A stretch of 64,000 nt of DNA from Sipunculus nudus (Eukaryota; Annelida; Sipuncula; Golfingiida; Sipunculidae): assembly GCA_026874595.1 (NCBI GenBank), contig CM049314.1, positions 57,646,300-57,710,299 on the forward strand. Direction: 5' to 3'. The translations under genes and the position numbers were made by a program. How positions within the stretch are numbered: the first letter of the stretch is position 1; every line of letters begins with the position of its first letter. This document shows positions 24,100 to 35,999 of the stretch, one piece after another. The notes under the pieces are model-generated. The model saw only the letters and a program-made list of their open reading frames with translations, made no database searches and was not told the DNA's origin.

Positions 24100-25748
24100 A
24101 TGAACCTGAAGAGCTACATCAATTATCCATCATCAGTTCCTCTCCTGTATACAACATGGCCGGAACTGTTAGATGATCATGTCAAGAAAAAACCCAACAA
24201 GGTGGCGCTGAAGATTTACACACAAGATATGAATTCCGATTCGCTGACATACGCCGAACTCCAGCAGAAATCCCTGGAGGTTGCTACTGTTCTCCGACGC
24301 TTGGTGCCTGAAATGAAATATGGGGACATGGTAGGCATTATCGGTGGTAACACGTGCGAACTGCTGATAAACATACATGCAGTATTCGCTCTAGGCGCGG
24401 TGATTGTGTCTATTCCACATTATGTTAAAACAGCTAAAGACCTACGTCCCTTCCTACAAACAACACAGTGTAAAATATTGGTTTTCCAGCACGGTAGTTT
24501 GGATTCCTCCACATTGGGTCCAATAGAGGAGCAGGGTACCAGGCTAATTCGTTATGGAGATAATGGTGAGGAGGGCATCAATGGGATTAGATCCCTTCGC
24601 AAACTTCTGGAAGATGTGACTTCATCATATGTGAATGATACTAAGAAGTTGAAAAATGAAATTTGCTCCGATTTGGCAGCCGCATTATGTTTTACTTCGG
24701 GGAGTACTGGCGTGCCTAAAGCTGTCACTTACTCACATTTCCAGCTGATTAACAATGATATGTTTTCGGAAAAAAACTGAAGCTTACGCAAAACGATATT
24801 TTCTTCATCGACAGGGCCATTGTCCATATTGCGCCATTCCTATGCATACATTGGTTTCTGGTTCCAGGCCTGTGCTCTGTCTGTCTGGACACTCATCTCA
24901 CAAAAACCGACATAAAGACAATATTTAAAATCATTAAAAGAGAAAATTGCACCGTTTCTCTGGCGTTTGGTTACGTTCTCTTCGATATGCTAAACGCCGA
25001 AAAATTAACAAAGCAATACTTTATTTGCCTAAGGCTTCTCATCACATCGGGGCAGACGTTGAACGAAAGAATAGCATCAGAGTTACGACGGGTGCTACCA
25101 GATATTTTTCTGGTTAATGGGTTTGGGTCGACAGAAACAGGATGGACCCTGATGAATCAGGAACGATTGGAGGAACAGGAAGACGGCTTCATAGGGCCGC
25201 CCCTGCCGTACTATGAAATCAAAATTGTTGGAGATCATGGTGAGACATTACGACTTGGCGAAATTGGCGAGCTGTATATGAGAGGCCTTTTAATTGCGAT
25301 GGGGTATATGCATGGAGACAGCCTACAGGATCTGAAGTCACGGGAGGGGTGGTTTGCCACCGGTGATATGGCCGTGTTGAACGCTAGCGGTCATATAAAG
25401 ATCGAAGGCAGATGCATCGAAATAATCAAACGTGCTGGGATTAAAATATATCCAGCAGAAGTTGAAAATGTAATTTGTGAACATTCTGAAATCAGTGCTG
25501 TCCAAGTGTTTGGCGTCCCCGACGAGCGCCTAGGAGAAGAGATCTACGCATGTGTGATTCTGAAGCAGGGCAGCACGATGAAGGAAGCGGATTTGTTGGA
25601 ATGGTTTGTTGAAAGATTCAAAGATTCCAAAATTGGAGATTACAGGGCCCCTAAGTATGTGGAACTATTTGAAGATTTTCCACGCCTTCCTTCTGGAAAG
25701 GTATTCCGAAAAGAACTTAAGGCAGAAATCCTTGGGCGTATGGGCTAG
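24100..25748 (+). pseudogene. Acyl-CoA synthetase, ACSF2-like, one frameshift (copy A)
   Basis: An ANL-superfamily enzyme that would adenylate a fatty (probably medium-chain) acid and transfer it to CoA. It starts MNLKSYINYPSSVPLLYT. Motifs in order: nucleotide-binding loop FTSGSTGVPKAVTYSH (about 24699-24746), then a 1-bp deletion near 24757-24760 that ends the first frame at 24778-24780. Translation resumes in another frame: IDRAIVHIAPFLCIHWFLVP, LITSGQTLNERIASELRR, A5 motif GFGSTETGW, A7 motif GWFATGDMAVLN, hinge GRCIEIIKRAGIKIYPAEVE, and the A10 lysine in LPSGKVFRKELK. Counting both parts gives about 549 residues, close to ACSF2 without a mitochondrial transit peptide. All catalytic motifs remain, so the frameshift is either a recent inactivation or a sequence error. 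The coding part is intronless. Copy B at 51337 is clearly dead. Assignment to ACSF2-like rather than another coumarate-CoA-ligase-like branch is by overall pattern. Confidence 0.85.
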
Positions 25749-26241
25749 AACAAGTTCATATTACTTGTATATCTGACATTTGCATTACAGCTAAGAAAGG
25801 ATATATATTTAAAATGCTAATATGATATATAAAACATGAATATCACTGTGGATATCTGCGAAATGCGCCTCTAATGCAGCTGTGAATATCAGCTTTTGCT
25901 ATTATTTGTCAAATATATTATTAATATTATATATTATAATGGGCAAAGGAAGCATTACATGTTCTTTCAAATTCTAAACCAAATTCTTATTCAGCGAACG
26001 TGTTAGCTTATGTGATGGTGTGTGGCGTTATCCCTCGTCGGAATCTTAATTTCAAGTAATATTCCGGTTGTCTCAAAGATTTAATGAAAGGGGTCTGCGG
26101 TTTATTCCGTATAGAATGTAAAGATTGAACATAATGACCTTTAAAATCTTTAAAATTACCTGACACAATATAAATATTTTAAATTCTAACCTGATTGTAA
26201 ACATTAAAATGTGACAATATACCGATACATATACGATAAAA

Positions 26242-26284
<43 letters not shown>

Positions 26285-26553
26285 TTTTATGAGGCAATAA
26301 GATTTATGCTGATAATGGTTTTCAGATTAGAGCGTTATTGTTGTTTATCAAGTTCAAGAAAGATTAATGATATACCCAATCAAGTGTCCGTGTGTGCGAA
26401 AAAATGCAAAGTGTCACCAGAAAGAATATCACTTTATAATCTCGTCAGGTTTGATTATGTGTGGACAAAAAATTGCCGGGCTCCGCTTGTCATTTAGTCG
26501 AACTAATTGGATGGCTATAACCGTTTTGCGTATCTAGGCGCAATGCATTTTTA
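25749..26553. other. 3' flank of synthetase copy A with AT microsatellite
   Basis: Shared with 52987-53818 in copy B. It contains an (AT)n tract at 26243-26281. Copy B has a similar tract at 53495-53538 in the same place, so the microsatellite predates the duplication. No gene was seen. Confidence 0.6.
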
Positions 26554-27796
26554 GCTCAGCTGACCATAGATCATATTAGCTTTAAGGATCACCCTTCGTC
26601 CGTCGTGCGTAATGCCGTCTCTCCGGTCGTCCGTACATAAACAAAGCACATATCGTAACCGTCTGACCTAGAGACTTCTTACTTGATATCAAAGTAAGCC
26701 CTTGGTAAATCTCCTTGCAAACTAAATGTAGATCCCTGTGACCTATATTTAACGAGTTAAGTTTGCACTCAACCCTTAAACTAAATCATAATAGATCAAC
26801 TGCACATATTACGTTGTAACCATGCAAAAATTAAGAACATCGTCCTAGCCAGTTCTTCTGAACTGCTGTGGACACATTGCAAACATTTTAACATTTTCAG
26901 ATTTTGATGTAAGAAATTCATACTTAAGAAAAAAATATCTCAGTAATGATTGTATGAATCTTTCTGAGACTCGGCAAGCTTTTTGATCATTGAAAGTCCT
27001 TTCTACTCTGAAAGGTGATGTAGACTAGCTGTAGAAGATTGTTGGCAGGATCTACATTTTCTTTATTTTTGCCCATTTCTTTATTGTATTAATTGTACAC
27101 AGAAATAATGCAAGCCAGTTAAGCGGTTAATAAGGCACAAATCGATACCGACCTAAAACCTGTTCACCTAATATTTGGGTAGGTCCTTTGTAAGGCTCCT
27201 GTTATCCTGTATAAGGCTATTTATGTGTTTTAAGTACTTTTAGTTTTTAGTAAAATCAGTCTCATATTAGTGTTGTAGGCTACATAACAAAACACTTGCA
27301 CTCAACCCTATACCTAAAACATTGTGCATCATCTGCCCATATAACATTGTTACCATGCACAACATTAAGAAGATCCGCCCAGCCGGTTCACCAGAGGTAT
27401 TTCAGACACAGTTTCAAAATGTTTACATTTTCAGCTGTTTATGTATGAAATTAATACTCATCGGTAACATCTCAGTAATACTTGCATGGATCATTCTGAA
27501 ATTCGACAATCTAATTAGGCATGGAAAGTCCTTTCAACTTTGAAAGACTGGTTGCTATATTTTCTATATTTTTACACAATTTTTAATGTAATTTTATTTA
27601 GAAATTACGGACGGCCAGATGTTAACGAAGCTCAGCTTGTAACCGCTTGACCTATAAACATCTTACTTTAATTAGGTCCTTAGTAAATCTCGGAGCATAC
27701 CAAAACTTAGGCCATTGTGACTTAAATTTTGCAAGTTACACCAGTTTTTGTGTGATTTTCACACAATAATTTACACACTGTTCAAGTCAGCTGAGC
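26554..27796. mobile_element. Helitron-like (HINE-type) nonautonomous element, copy A
   Basis: Bounded by subterminal inverted repeats GCTCAGCTGAC (26554-26564) and GTCAGCTGAGC (27786-27796). The left part carries the 'cacccttcgtccgtcgtgcg' module frequent in bivalve repeats. Two internal direct repeats about 500-550 bp apart share 'ttgcactcaaccct', 'accatgcaaaaattaagaac/accatgcacaacattaagaa' and 'tgaaagtcctttc/ggaaagtcctttc'. There is no coding capacity. Internal repeats and subterminal inverted repeats suit the Helentron-associated (HINE) class, although a terminal hairpin was not found. It is also present in copy B (53819-55098), so it was inserted before the duplication. Another fragment begins at 30412. 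Confidence 0.55.
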
Positions 27797-29222
27797 GTCA
27801 TAACCAGTGGGTCACTTGTTGTTTGGTTTGTTGAATATCTGCTGCTATTAAATTCTGTGTTTTTGTTTGAGAAAAGAGAGATTCATGTACATTTATATTT
27901 GATTAGTGTAAGAAATAAAAGTAGAAGGGCTCCATAAAATTTTGTTTTAATTTACCTTCATATGTAATATCATACAAAGTTCAAGTGTAAAGAAATCTGT
28001 TTTTAGAATATTCCTCCTCGTCAGTGACAAATTTACGGCCTTGTAATCCGGTATAAATATGAGGGTTTTTTAAAATTATGACTATATATGCAAAATTATC
28101 TGCATATAAACACAACTTGCTTGATACATAATTGTACCATGCATGAATCAGGAAAAGGATTACGTAAAAAATCATCTGGACCTGTGTCTTTAAACTGCGA
28201 CGCCTACCAAGATTAAATGAAATAATTTTAATAAAAGCAGTCAGATATAGGCCACACCAAGCATAGCGCTATATCGCCACATTACGACCGGAATAAGTAG
28301 GCTTATAAGCCCAATTATCATTGCCTAAGGAGTCGGGTTGTTACGGCTACACCGAACATTAATTGTTGTACTGATTCTGGGAACAAAAATATGGTGCGAA
28401 AGGGAATTTTGAAAATTTACAAGGAAACGTTCAAAGATACACTTTAGTTCTCGGATTGCTGCATATAATTTACACAAAGAAAGTTAGTTTCCCATCACTT
28501 TAAAGTTATTTGAGCAATACCCGCAACATTACCGAAGACCTGGTCTTCATTAAAAAAATGATATCTATAGAAAATGGAAGCAGCGAATCCGTAGACACCT
28601 ATGTGTCTAAGTGTACACTAAGATACTGAGTATGTTGCAACGAACTCTATTAACATAACATGAAACCCTGTTGTGCTGCCAAAATTGATACGGGCATTAG
28701 TCTTATGACTGGAACTTCACTAACTTCAAGTAGAGATGCGGACCAGAACCGTCCGGCCCATCACATAAAGGGTCCGGTTCTCGTCCACTGGAGTTGCTTT
28801 TGGCGGTCAATCCGAGGAGGTAGACCGGTCAAAGCGACCCGATTCATTTATTGAAATATCATTGAAATAAATTTAAATCGTAGATTTATTTTGCTTTTAT
28901 TGTACATAATTGCTCTTTACATATATTTGTTCGAATATTTATTAAAAACCGAATATCATTTACATAGCGAACCGAGTAATAAGTGATTATTATAATCCAT
29001 ACGTAAATCGTAAGATCTGGGTTTGAATTTTTAGTGAAAAAAATCAGAATTACAATCTTTGTAAAGAATGTGACAACAGTGGAGTATTTTGTGATACTGA
29101 GCGAGGCGTTATGGTTTTGATATTAACCAAATGGTGCATGATGCGCAGGGGCGTCAATACAGCGGTGGGGATAAGTGGTCTGGTATTTTGTATCAGCGGT
29201 CCTGGAACGGTCCAGCCCAAAA
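27797..29222. other. Shared noncoding end of the duplication with hAT-like short repeat
   Basis: Matches 55099-56525. At 28733-28855 a short GC-richer repeat starts 'agagatgcggaccagaacc' and has an inner reverse-like end 'accggtcaaagcgacccg'. The style 'tagagatgcggacc' resembles hAT-type termini, but no 8-bp target duplication was verified. Copy B holds a variant about 35 bp shorter. No gene is supported. Confidence 0.5.
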
Positions 29223-30135
29223 TTGTGGACTGGACGTGCCCAAGCGGTTTAGTCTGCACCCCTTCTACCTTGTGTACGGAATGTCATCTCGTAAACAAGA
29301 AAACTTTGCACAATGTGTGTGTATGTGTAAGAACAGTGTTTGTTATAATACAATGATTCAGACCTAGAACCTTTACCTTTCAATCAGAAGTTTTATTTAA
29401 TTACACATGGAATTAATGTTAACAAATATATATGTTATGTTCGACAATATGTTTCATCCCTTGTCTCAGCTTAACATGCAGAGTGGAAATGAACTATTGT
29501 ATAATATAGTGGTTATGAAAGGTGATTTCCCGAGAAAGGGGAGATACCTTATAGCTTGGGACACAGGGCCCATGCCAGTATATTACAAACGAGAACGCAC
29601 CGCTGGCCAAGTCCCACGAGGCGGACTTCGTGCACATTAACCTCATTACAATATATAATGTGACAATTAAACAAGATAATAAAAAAAAACACAGACAGAA
29701 ATCCCAGAAAAAAAGTCCTTTACCTTGAAGGTCGCATTGCTCTGTCTTTTTTATTAACTTATATAGTGTTAGATTTTCAACTGATTGCCCAGTCATGACT
29801 GCAAGTGTTCCGACTAAGCAAGCATTTTAGTGTGTTACTGTAATTTGCCAGTGATAAAAATGTGGCTCATATCGAGTCATGCTTTACACACCCAACGAGT
29901 CATGAACACTTGACGGATGATTTTTAATTTTAATTTTTTTTTTTGGGGGGGGGGGCAAGGTCATTATAATAATCACCAAACGACCCCTCTGTTAAACGGT
30001 GTTTTGTGCAACCTTGGCGTTCCTGTACTTTTTCGTTGCAGGGGCGGATCCAGGATTTTTCAACTGTGGGGGTGGCGTCATATATATATTTATAGATATA
30101 TATACCCCAAGAATAATATATGTATACATACATAC

Positions 30136-30185
<50 letters not shown>

Positions 30186-31154
30186 GTATATATATATATA
30201 TTTATTTATCAAACGTGAACGGCGAAATTCATGGAAGGGAAATCATTTAGCTATAGTAATGATATCTGGATCCATCATGGGTATATAACCAAATTAATTA
30301 TTCTTCAGAGACAAATAGATATCAGCATGGCAAAGACACATGCTTATAGCCCGGTGTTTCTTTGTTTATTTTTCAGCTTTAGTTTTCTAATTGATTTGGT
30401 GGTCTTAACGCTTAGCTGACTGAAGGTCATATGAGCTATAGGGATCACTCTTTGTCCGTCGTCCGTAGGTCCACCCGGCACTCCGGCCGAGTGAGACCTG
30501 GAATCTTCTCACTTGACATCCGACACTCTCGACATCGACATACGTTTGATCGAATTGATAAACATATTGAGTGAATAGCATCTGTCCTATAATTTGTGTT
30601 ATCCATTTAATATCATACATGGAAAAAAGGCTATCGATAAAGGAGCGATAACAAAAAGCGAGCAAGATAAATTCTAACCTCTGTTATTATACCGGTGTTC
30701 CTAAGCGGTGTTCCTAGAGACACTTGCCCATGTAACACGCCGGCGTAATAAGGAACTACACTTTTATACTTACGTTTTTCCCTGGAACCTGGACGCTGAT
30801 GCGCACCTTGCGATATCACGGAACAGATTTTGGGTCCACGAATGAGGAGAAACACACAATTTCCAGTTGTGCACAGTACCCTGCATTCTAACCTGATTTG
30901 TCAGTGAATAGTGCAATATCTTTCCGATATCACTTGCGTAAGTGATGGCACCCTGTATATGGTGCATTACAATACCGAGAACACTGTCAGAAAAACTGAC
31001 TTGGTGTTTTACTCACAAGTAACATGAATTGACATAAACAAGTGAAACAAAATTATCACGGCATAGTAACCAATGATGGAATTTACTTGGCACCCTATTC
31101 TACTTCCAATTTTTTTCTGGCTGGCAGATCAAGGCTTTTTTAGGTACAACAATA
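29223..31154. other. Spacer between the duplication copies
   Basis: Not shared with either copy. It includes a poly-G run near 29944-29955, a possible hAT/MITE-style end 'caggggcggatccaggattt' at about 30039, an AT-rich microsatellite at about 30080-30205, and a fragment of the GTCCGTCGT-bearing Helitron-like family at 30412-30480. No coding gene is supported. Confidence 0.5.
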
Positions 31155-31407
31155 CCTCTGACACAGCTTTAGAAGTAAACAGCTGACATGTCATGGCATG
31201 TCAGTTTTTTTGTATTAGAATGGTGACTGATCATCTTATTCAGTGCATGACTACTTGTCCGCTGGAACACTTATTTGTTCATATGCCAATACAATTATGC
31301 CCGAGATAACGCTAACTGGTTTTGTATGGAGAATTTGACACATTCAGTTTCAGCGAGGTGGTGATAATTCCACCCCTGTCCATTCACCTAGGGGCGTAAA
31401 TACATAT

Positions 31408-31481
<74 letters not shown>

Positions 31482-32895
31482 TAATGTTTTGGCCTTCTTT
31501 GCATGACCTAATAACCATATTCCGATATACTTGCACTCTCCTTTAACATATTTCTGGCCTGATTATGACCCCTCCAAAAAACCCCAAACAAACATTCAAA
31601 ACCACAGGTCACAGATAAAACAAATATTGGCCAACGTAGTCCATTTTGTTTGAAACAATCCTGAACACCTATAAAACCAAACAACTGTTTTAAATCCAAA
31701 AAGAGCTGACCAAACTATTCAATACTCTGCTGTATCCTTAAGACTCTTTTCTCCCTCCCAAATACGGCTGAAATTCCACGGACGTGTCCCAACGCAAGAC
31801 GTGTGTATAATGAGTTGTACTGGTAATTTAACTGAAAAAAAAGACAGAATATATTTCTTCAATACAAATATGATGAATGGAAAGCGAATGGACAAAAAGG
31901 ACGAAAAAATATATCATTTCAATATCTATGTTATAATTGGTCTTGATGGCACTAAATCGCTGTCCCGCAATACCTTTTGCGCTACGTTTGGGAAATGCAC
32001 GTTTAGGACCTGACGTAATGAAAAAGACATCAAGTGTGTCCTAAGAATGCGTTTCAATCTTGAGGAATTCGGGATAATTTAGCGAAAGGTCTATGGCAGT
32101 GCCATCAATGAGAAACCAGAGCAATTGTGTGTATGCAAAAGGTAAACTCGGCCCATGGCCATCCAATCCCCAACTGGAAACTCTTACATCACAAGAACTG
32201 GTAATATGCTCGTTACATTGAAAAAAAATGAAAAAGAAATGGTTACCCTCATTTCAATTTATCCAGGTCTCCCGGATGCATTTGTTCCTCAAACAAACAG
32301 TGAAGAGTACCTCCAAAGGATAATACTGTTATTTGTACAATTCAGCTGAGATAAATATGTTCAACCTAACTCTCAGGGTTATTGCATTAGGTTGAATGCA
32401 TTTCATACTTCCCATTAAAACATGACTCAAGGGATCTTTTTATATATACCGACTGGGCCTTGGAGTTTTGATACCAGTCACAGTTGAACAACTGCTCCAA
32501 AGGTCAGATCAAAATTTTAGCTACGCGGAAGTATTTCAAATAAAAACATAAAAAAAAATCATGTTGTACTTGTACTGTGATTGAACATATACCTAAATAC
32601 TGGCTGGTGCCTCTCTTCAGCACCAGCTTTTCTTGGGAAAGCGTTACGTTCAACTGCCGCCATGGAGGTACCCGAGCGCTATTATGAACATAGAATTGGT
32701 TCTATGTCTACGGTAGTCTTGCTTTCCGTTATTAAGGAGAAATTATTTACTGAAGAGATATATTTAGGCACATTTGTGATGAAAAGGCCTTTGCTATCAA
32801 TTATCACAGCAAGTAAGTTTACTTGAGATGTGATATATTTTAGTTTCTTTTATTTAACTTCTACCGATGTCTCCGTAATTTTATTTCTTATTCTT
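31155..32895. repeat. Recent tandem duplication, unit 1
   Basis: Nearly identical to 32896-34515 in direct orientation. I counted only about half a dozen base differences plus a few indels over roughly 1.6 kb (for example agttgt/agatgt near 31814 and 33430, ggaggt/gaaggt near 32665 and 34284). Unit 1 additionally holds about 125 bp (31347-31480) ending in a (CATA)n(TA)n microsatellite that unit 2 lacks. The junction at 32895/32896 reads 'ttcttcctctgacac', with almost no microhomology. Confidence 0.95.
31801..32349 (+). pseudogene. Possible piggyBac-like transposase fragment, unit 1
   Basis: Two adjacent open frames: 31801-32013, ending LSRNTFCATFGKCTFRT, and 32155-32349, with SYITRTGNMLVTLKKNEKEM followed by VTLISIYPGLPDAFVPQ. 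The combination 'RNT..C.T.' followed by 'xxGNxLVTxxKxxKEVTxIS' resembles the end of the piggyBac transposase core, where an Arg-Asn-Lys-rich link precedes a 'WKD.K.V..lST' strand. The catalytic Asp residues are not visible and the region between is broken. The identification is tentative. The 63-residue minus-strand frame at 31508-31699 is not supported. Confidence 0.3.
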
Positions 32896-34515
32896 CCTCT
32901 GACACAGCTTTAGAAGTAAACAGCTGACATGTCATGGCATGTCAGTTTTTTTGTATTAGAATGGTGACTGATCATCTTATTCAGTGCATGACTACTTGTC
33001 CGCTGGAACACTTATTTGTTCATATGCCAATACAATTATGCCCGAGATAACGCTAACTGGTTTTGTATGGAGAATTTGACACATTCAGTATATATACTAA
33101 TGTTTTGGCCTTCTTTGCATGACCTAATAACCATATTCCGATATACTTGCACTCTCCTTTAACATATTTCTGGCCTGATTATGACCCCTCCAAAAAACCC
33201 CAAACAAACATTCAAAACCACAGGTCACAGATAAAACAAATATTGGCCAACGTAGTCCATTTTGTTTGAAACAATCCTGAACACCTATAAAACCAAACAA
33301 CTGTTTTAAATCCAAAAAGAGCTGACCAAACTATTCAATACTCTGCTGTATCCTTAAGACTCTTTTCTCCCTCCCAAATACGGCTGAAATTCCACGGACG
33401 TGTCCCAACGCAAGACGTGTGTATAATGAGATGTACTGGTAATTTAACTGAAAAAAAACAAGACAGAATATATTTCTTCAATACAAATATGATGAATGGA
33501 AAGCGAATGGACAAAAAGGACGAAAAAATATATCATTTCAATATCTATGTTATAATTGGTCTTGATGGCACTAAATCGCTGTCCCGCAATACCTCTTGCG
33601 CTACGTTTGGGAAATGCACGTTTAGGACCTGACGTAATGAAAAAGACATCAAGTGTGTCCTAAGAATGCGTTTCAATCTTGAGGAATTCGGGATAATTTA
33701 GCGAAAGGTCTATGGCAGTGCCATCAATGAGAAACCAGAGCAATTGTGTGTATGCAAAAGGTAAACTCGGCCCATGGCCATCCAATCCCCAACTGGAAAC
33801 TCTTACATCACAAGAACTGGTAATATGCTCGTTACATTGAAAAAAAATGAAAAAGAATTGGTTACCCTCATTTCAATTTATCCAGGTCTCCCGGATGCAT
33901 TTGTTCCTCAAACAAACAGTGAAGAGTACCTCCAAAGGATAATACTGTTATTTGTACAATTCAGCTGAGATAAATATGTTCAACCTAACTCTCAGGGTTA
34001 TTGCATTAGGTTGAATGCATTTCATACTTCCCATTAAAACATGACTCAAGGGATCTTTTTATATATACCGACTGGGCCTTGGAGTTTTGATACCAGTCAC
34101 AGTTGAACAACTGCTCCAAAGGTCAGATCAAAATTTTAGCTACGCGGAAGTATTTCAAATAAAAACATAAAAAAAAATCATGTTGTACTTGTACTGTGAT
34201 TGAACATATACCTAAATACTGGCTGGTGCCTCTCTTCAGCACCAGCTTTTCTTGGGAAAGCGTTACGTTCAACTGCCGCCATGAAGGTACCCGAGCGCTA
34301 TTATGAACATAGAATTGGTTCTATGTCTACGGTAGTCTTGCTTTCCGTTATTAAGGAGAAATTATTTACTGAAGAGATATATTTAGGCACATTTGTGATG
34401 AAAAGGCCTTTGCTATCAATTATCACAGCAAGTAAGTTTACTTGAGATGTGATATATTTTAGTTTCTTTTATTTAACTTCTACCGATGTCTCCGTAATTT
34501 AATTTCTTATTCTTC
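32896..34515. repeat. Recent tandem duplication, unit 2
   Basis: Second unit of the tandem pair. Its right end continues smoothly into copy B of the segmental duplication, whereas unit 1 is cut at 32895. The parental arrangement is therefore unit 2 plus copy B, and unit 1 is the extra copy placed before it. The lack of the (CATA)n(TA)n insert suggests that the microsatellite grew, or was deleted, after duplication. Confidence 0.95.
33417..33968 (+). pseudogene. Possible piggyBac-like transposase fragment, unit 2
   Basis: Near-identical copy of 31801-32349, with LSRNTSCATFGKCTFRT and SYITRTGNMLVTLKKNEKEL. The same caveats apply. A 3-base indel in the A-run at about 33450 adds one codon relative to unit 1. 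Confidence 0.3.
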
Positions 34516-34815
34516 TTTTCATCATTGACATCGGAGAAAAAAAGAATGTTATGTCCATTGTTTTAACACACAAAAGACATATGACAGAATGTTAACAAAA
34601 CAATACTTCTTAAGAACATTATTGAGATGACTTCTGTTTGCGTGACAAATTTAAACAGAAGGACGAGCGTGAAGAGGTGAAAATAATCTTGCTTCATACT
34701 AGAAAGCTGCTCTGTTTAAAATGTTTAAATGTGCATAGTTAATTCAAGTACTGAAGGGGTCTTGCACTGTAATTAGCTGATCAGCCACAACGAGCCATCA
34801 CGTCGCATAACAACC

Positions 34816-35330
34816 ATGGAACCGGCAAACGACTCCAAGGTAACATTTGAATCTATCTTAAAAAAACTCTCTTCTTGACAGAATAGAACATAAAATTGAT
34901 AACTTTTGAAACGCTGGAGACCAGAATAATCCCCTTGAAAATGGACAATAACAACCATACGGGAAACATTGAACTGGTTAAAGCTGAAGTCAGACTTGGC
35001 AATATTCAGAGAACCCTGGCTCCAGCAAACAGCTTGACAAACGAATTGAATATTTAGAAAATAAAGGGAGAAGCAAGAACATCAAGCTCCTCAACCTACC
35101 GGAAATTCACTGGGAAACCAAAAACAGGCCTCAGAGTGACAGAGGTTGTGAAACCTTTGATCTTGATCAAGACCAAGTGCTAAATGCGTATCGGCTCAAA
35201 ACAAAGCAACAGCCGGCATCAGGTCTAGGCAAAAGCGACCCAGAAAGGGGATCGCCTATGTTTTTCGCACTGTCAGCCGAAGAGCTCGTTGACGGGATAT
35301 TAAATATAGAAACAGAGCACTGAAATCCTA
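34816..35330 (+). pseudogene. L1-type LINE ORF1 remnant, copy B
   Basis: Starts MEPANDSKVTFESILKK. The best-preserved section near 35045-35110 reads RIEYLENKGRSKNIKLLNLP followed by EIH, the conserved junction between coiled coil and RNA-binding domain in L1-type ORF1 proteins. Near 35175-35320 the frame gives AYRLKTKQQPASGLGKSDP and ALSAEELVDGILN. Frameshifts and an in-frame stop near 35055 disable it. Copy A is at 12161-12700. Confidence 0.65.
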
Positions 35331-35999
35331 CAAAACAGGTAAAATAGAGTTGTTGACGATGTCTGTAATTATACACATGAGAAAAGAATATACGAATATA
35401 GAAACCGGACTTCAGCCCAACGCCGGTATTGGTCATAAGATATACATGAAGTCATACTTCTATTGTTCAATAGTACATATTTAATTAATAACGAGTATAT
35501 TAAAGCTTGTAGGTCTACCTCGTTTGCAATGATTTAGTACCCACCCACGCTATAGGTACTGGAAAGTCTGTCGTCAACATGACCAAATGTTTACATGTGA
35601 CTCCATGAAGCCCCGTGTGCACAAATTATGCCTAAGTCACACACAGTTCTATGGGGGTAGATTATAGCGGGGGTGTAGCCCCCATTTCATTTTATTCTTA
35701 TTTTGATAAATCCGCATTCTATTTATTTTCATCTACATTTAATAACCTTTATACAGTGATACATTAGTACGGTTATAAAAGATTTCATTTGAAAAGTACA
35801 TCACATTCAAGATCTATTGTGCAATTCATGTGCAAAGAGGTTTGTCGGTTTTGTTAAGTTACCGTATTTGTACTTGCTGATACATTGTTTTGCAATCAAA
35901 ATATATTCGCTAATAATGTCTATGGCATGTTGCGTAAGTATTTCTGTTTTGTCATACCCTAGCATTTATTTTTTTTTCTGTTATCTTTTTGCATAGTTT
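35331..35999. other. Shared noncoding stretch between LINE remnants
   Basis: Counterpart of 12701-13329. No coding sequence is supported. Confidence 0.5.

Larger units (their letters stand above)
11303..29222. repeat. Large direct segmental duplication, copy A
   Basis: Collinear in the same orientation with 34053-56525. Left boundary: 'tctttttatataatccgact' here against 'tctttttatatataccgact' at 34056. Right boundary: 'cggtcctggaacggtcca' at about 29200 against the same words at about 56505. Shared order: L1-type ORF1 remnant, minus-strand LINE, AT-rich unique DNA, SINE-like head, plus-strand LINE, fossil coding region, acyl-CoA synthetase, Helitron-like element and hAT-like repeat. Noncoding parts differ at roughly one base in ten where I counted. 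The synthetase differs at about one in twenty. Copy A is shorter because copy B gained two large insertions and copy A lost about 1.4 kb of the plus-strand LINE. Confidence 0.85.

Noticed and set aside
30039-30110. Complete hAT-type MITE starting 'caggggcggatccagg'
   Set aside because: Only one end is recognisable. No matching inverted end or 8-bp target duplication was found.
31508-31699. 63-residue minus-strand protein identical in both tandem units
   Set aside because: Identity only reflects the recent duplication. There is no start context, domain or independent conservation.
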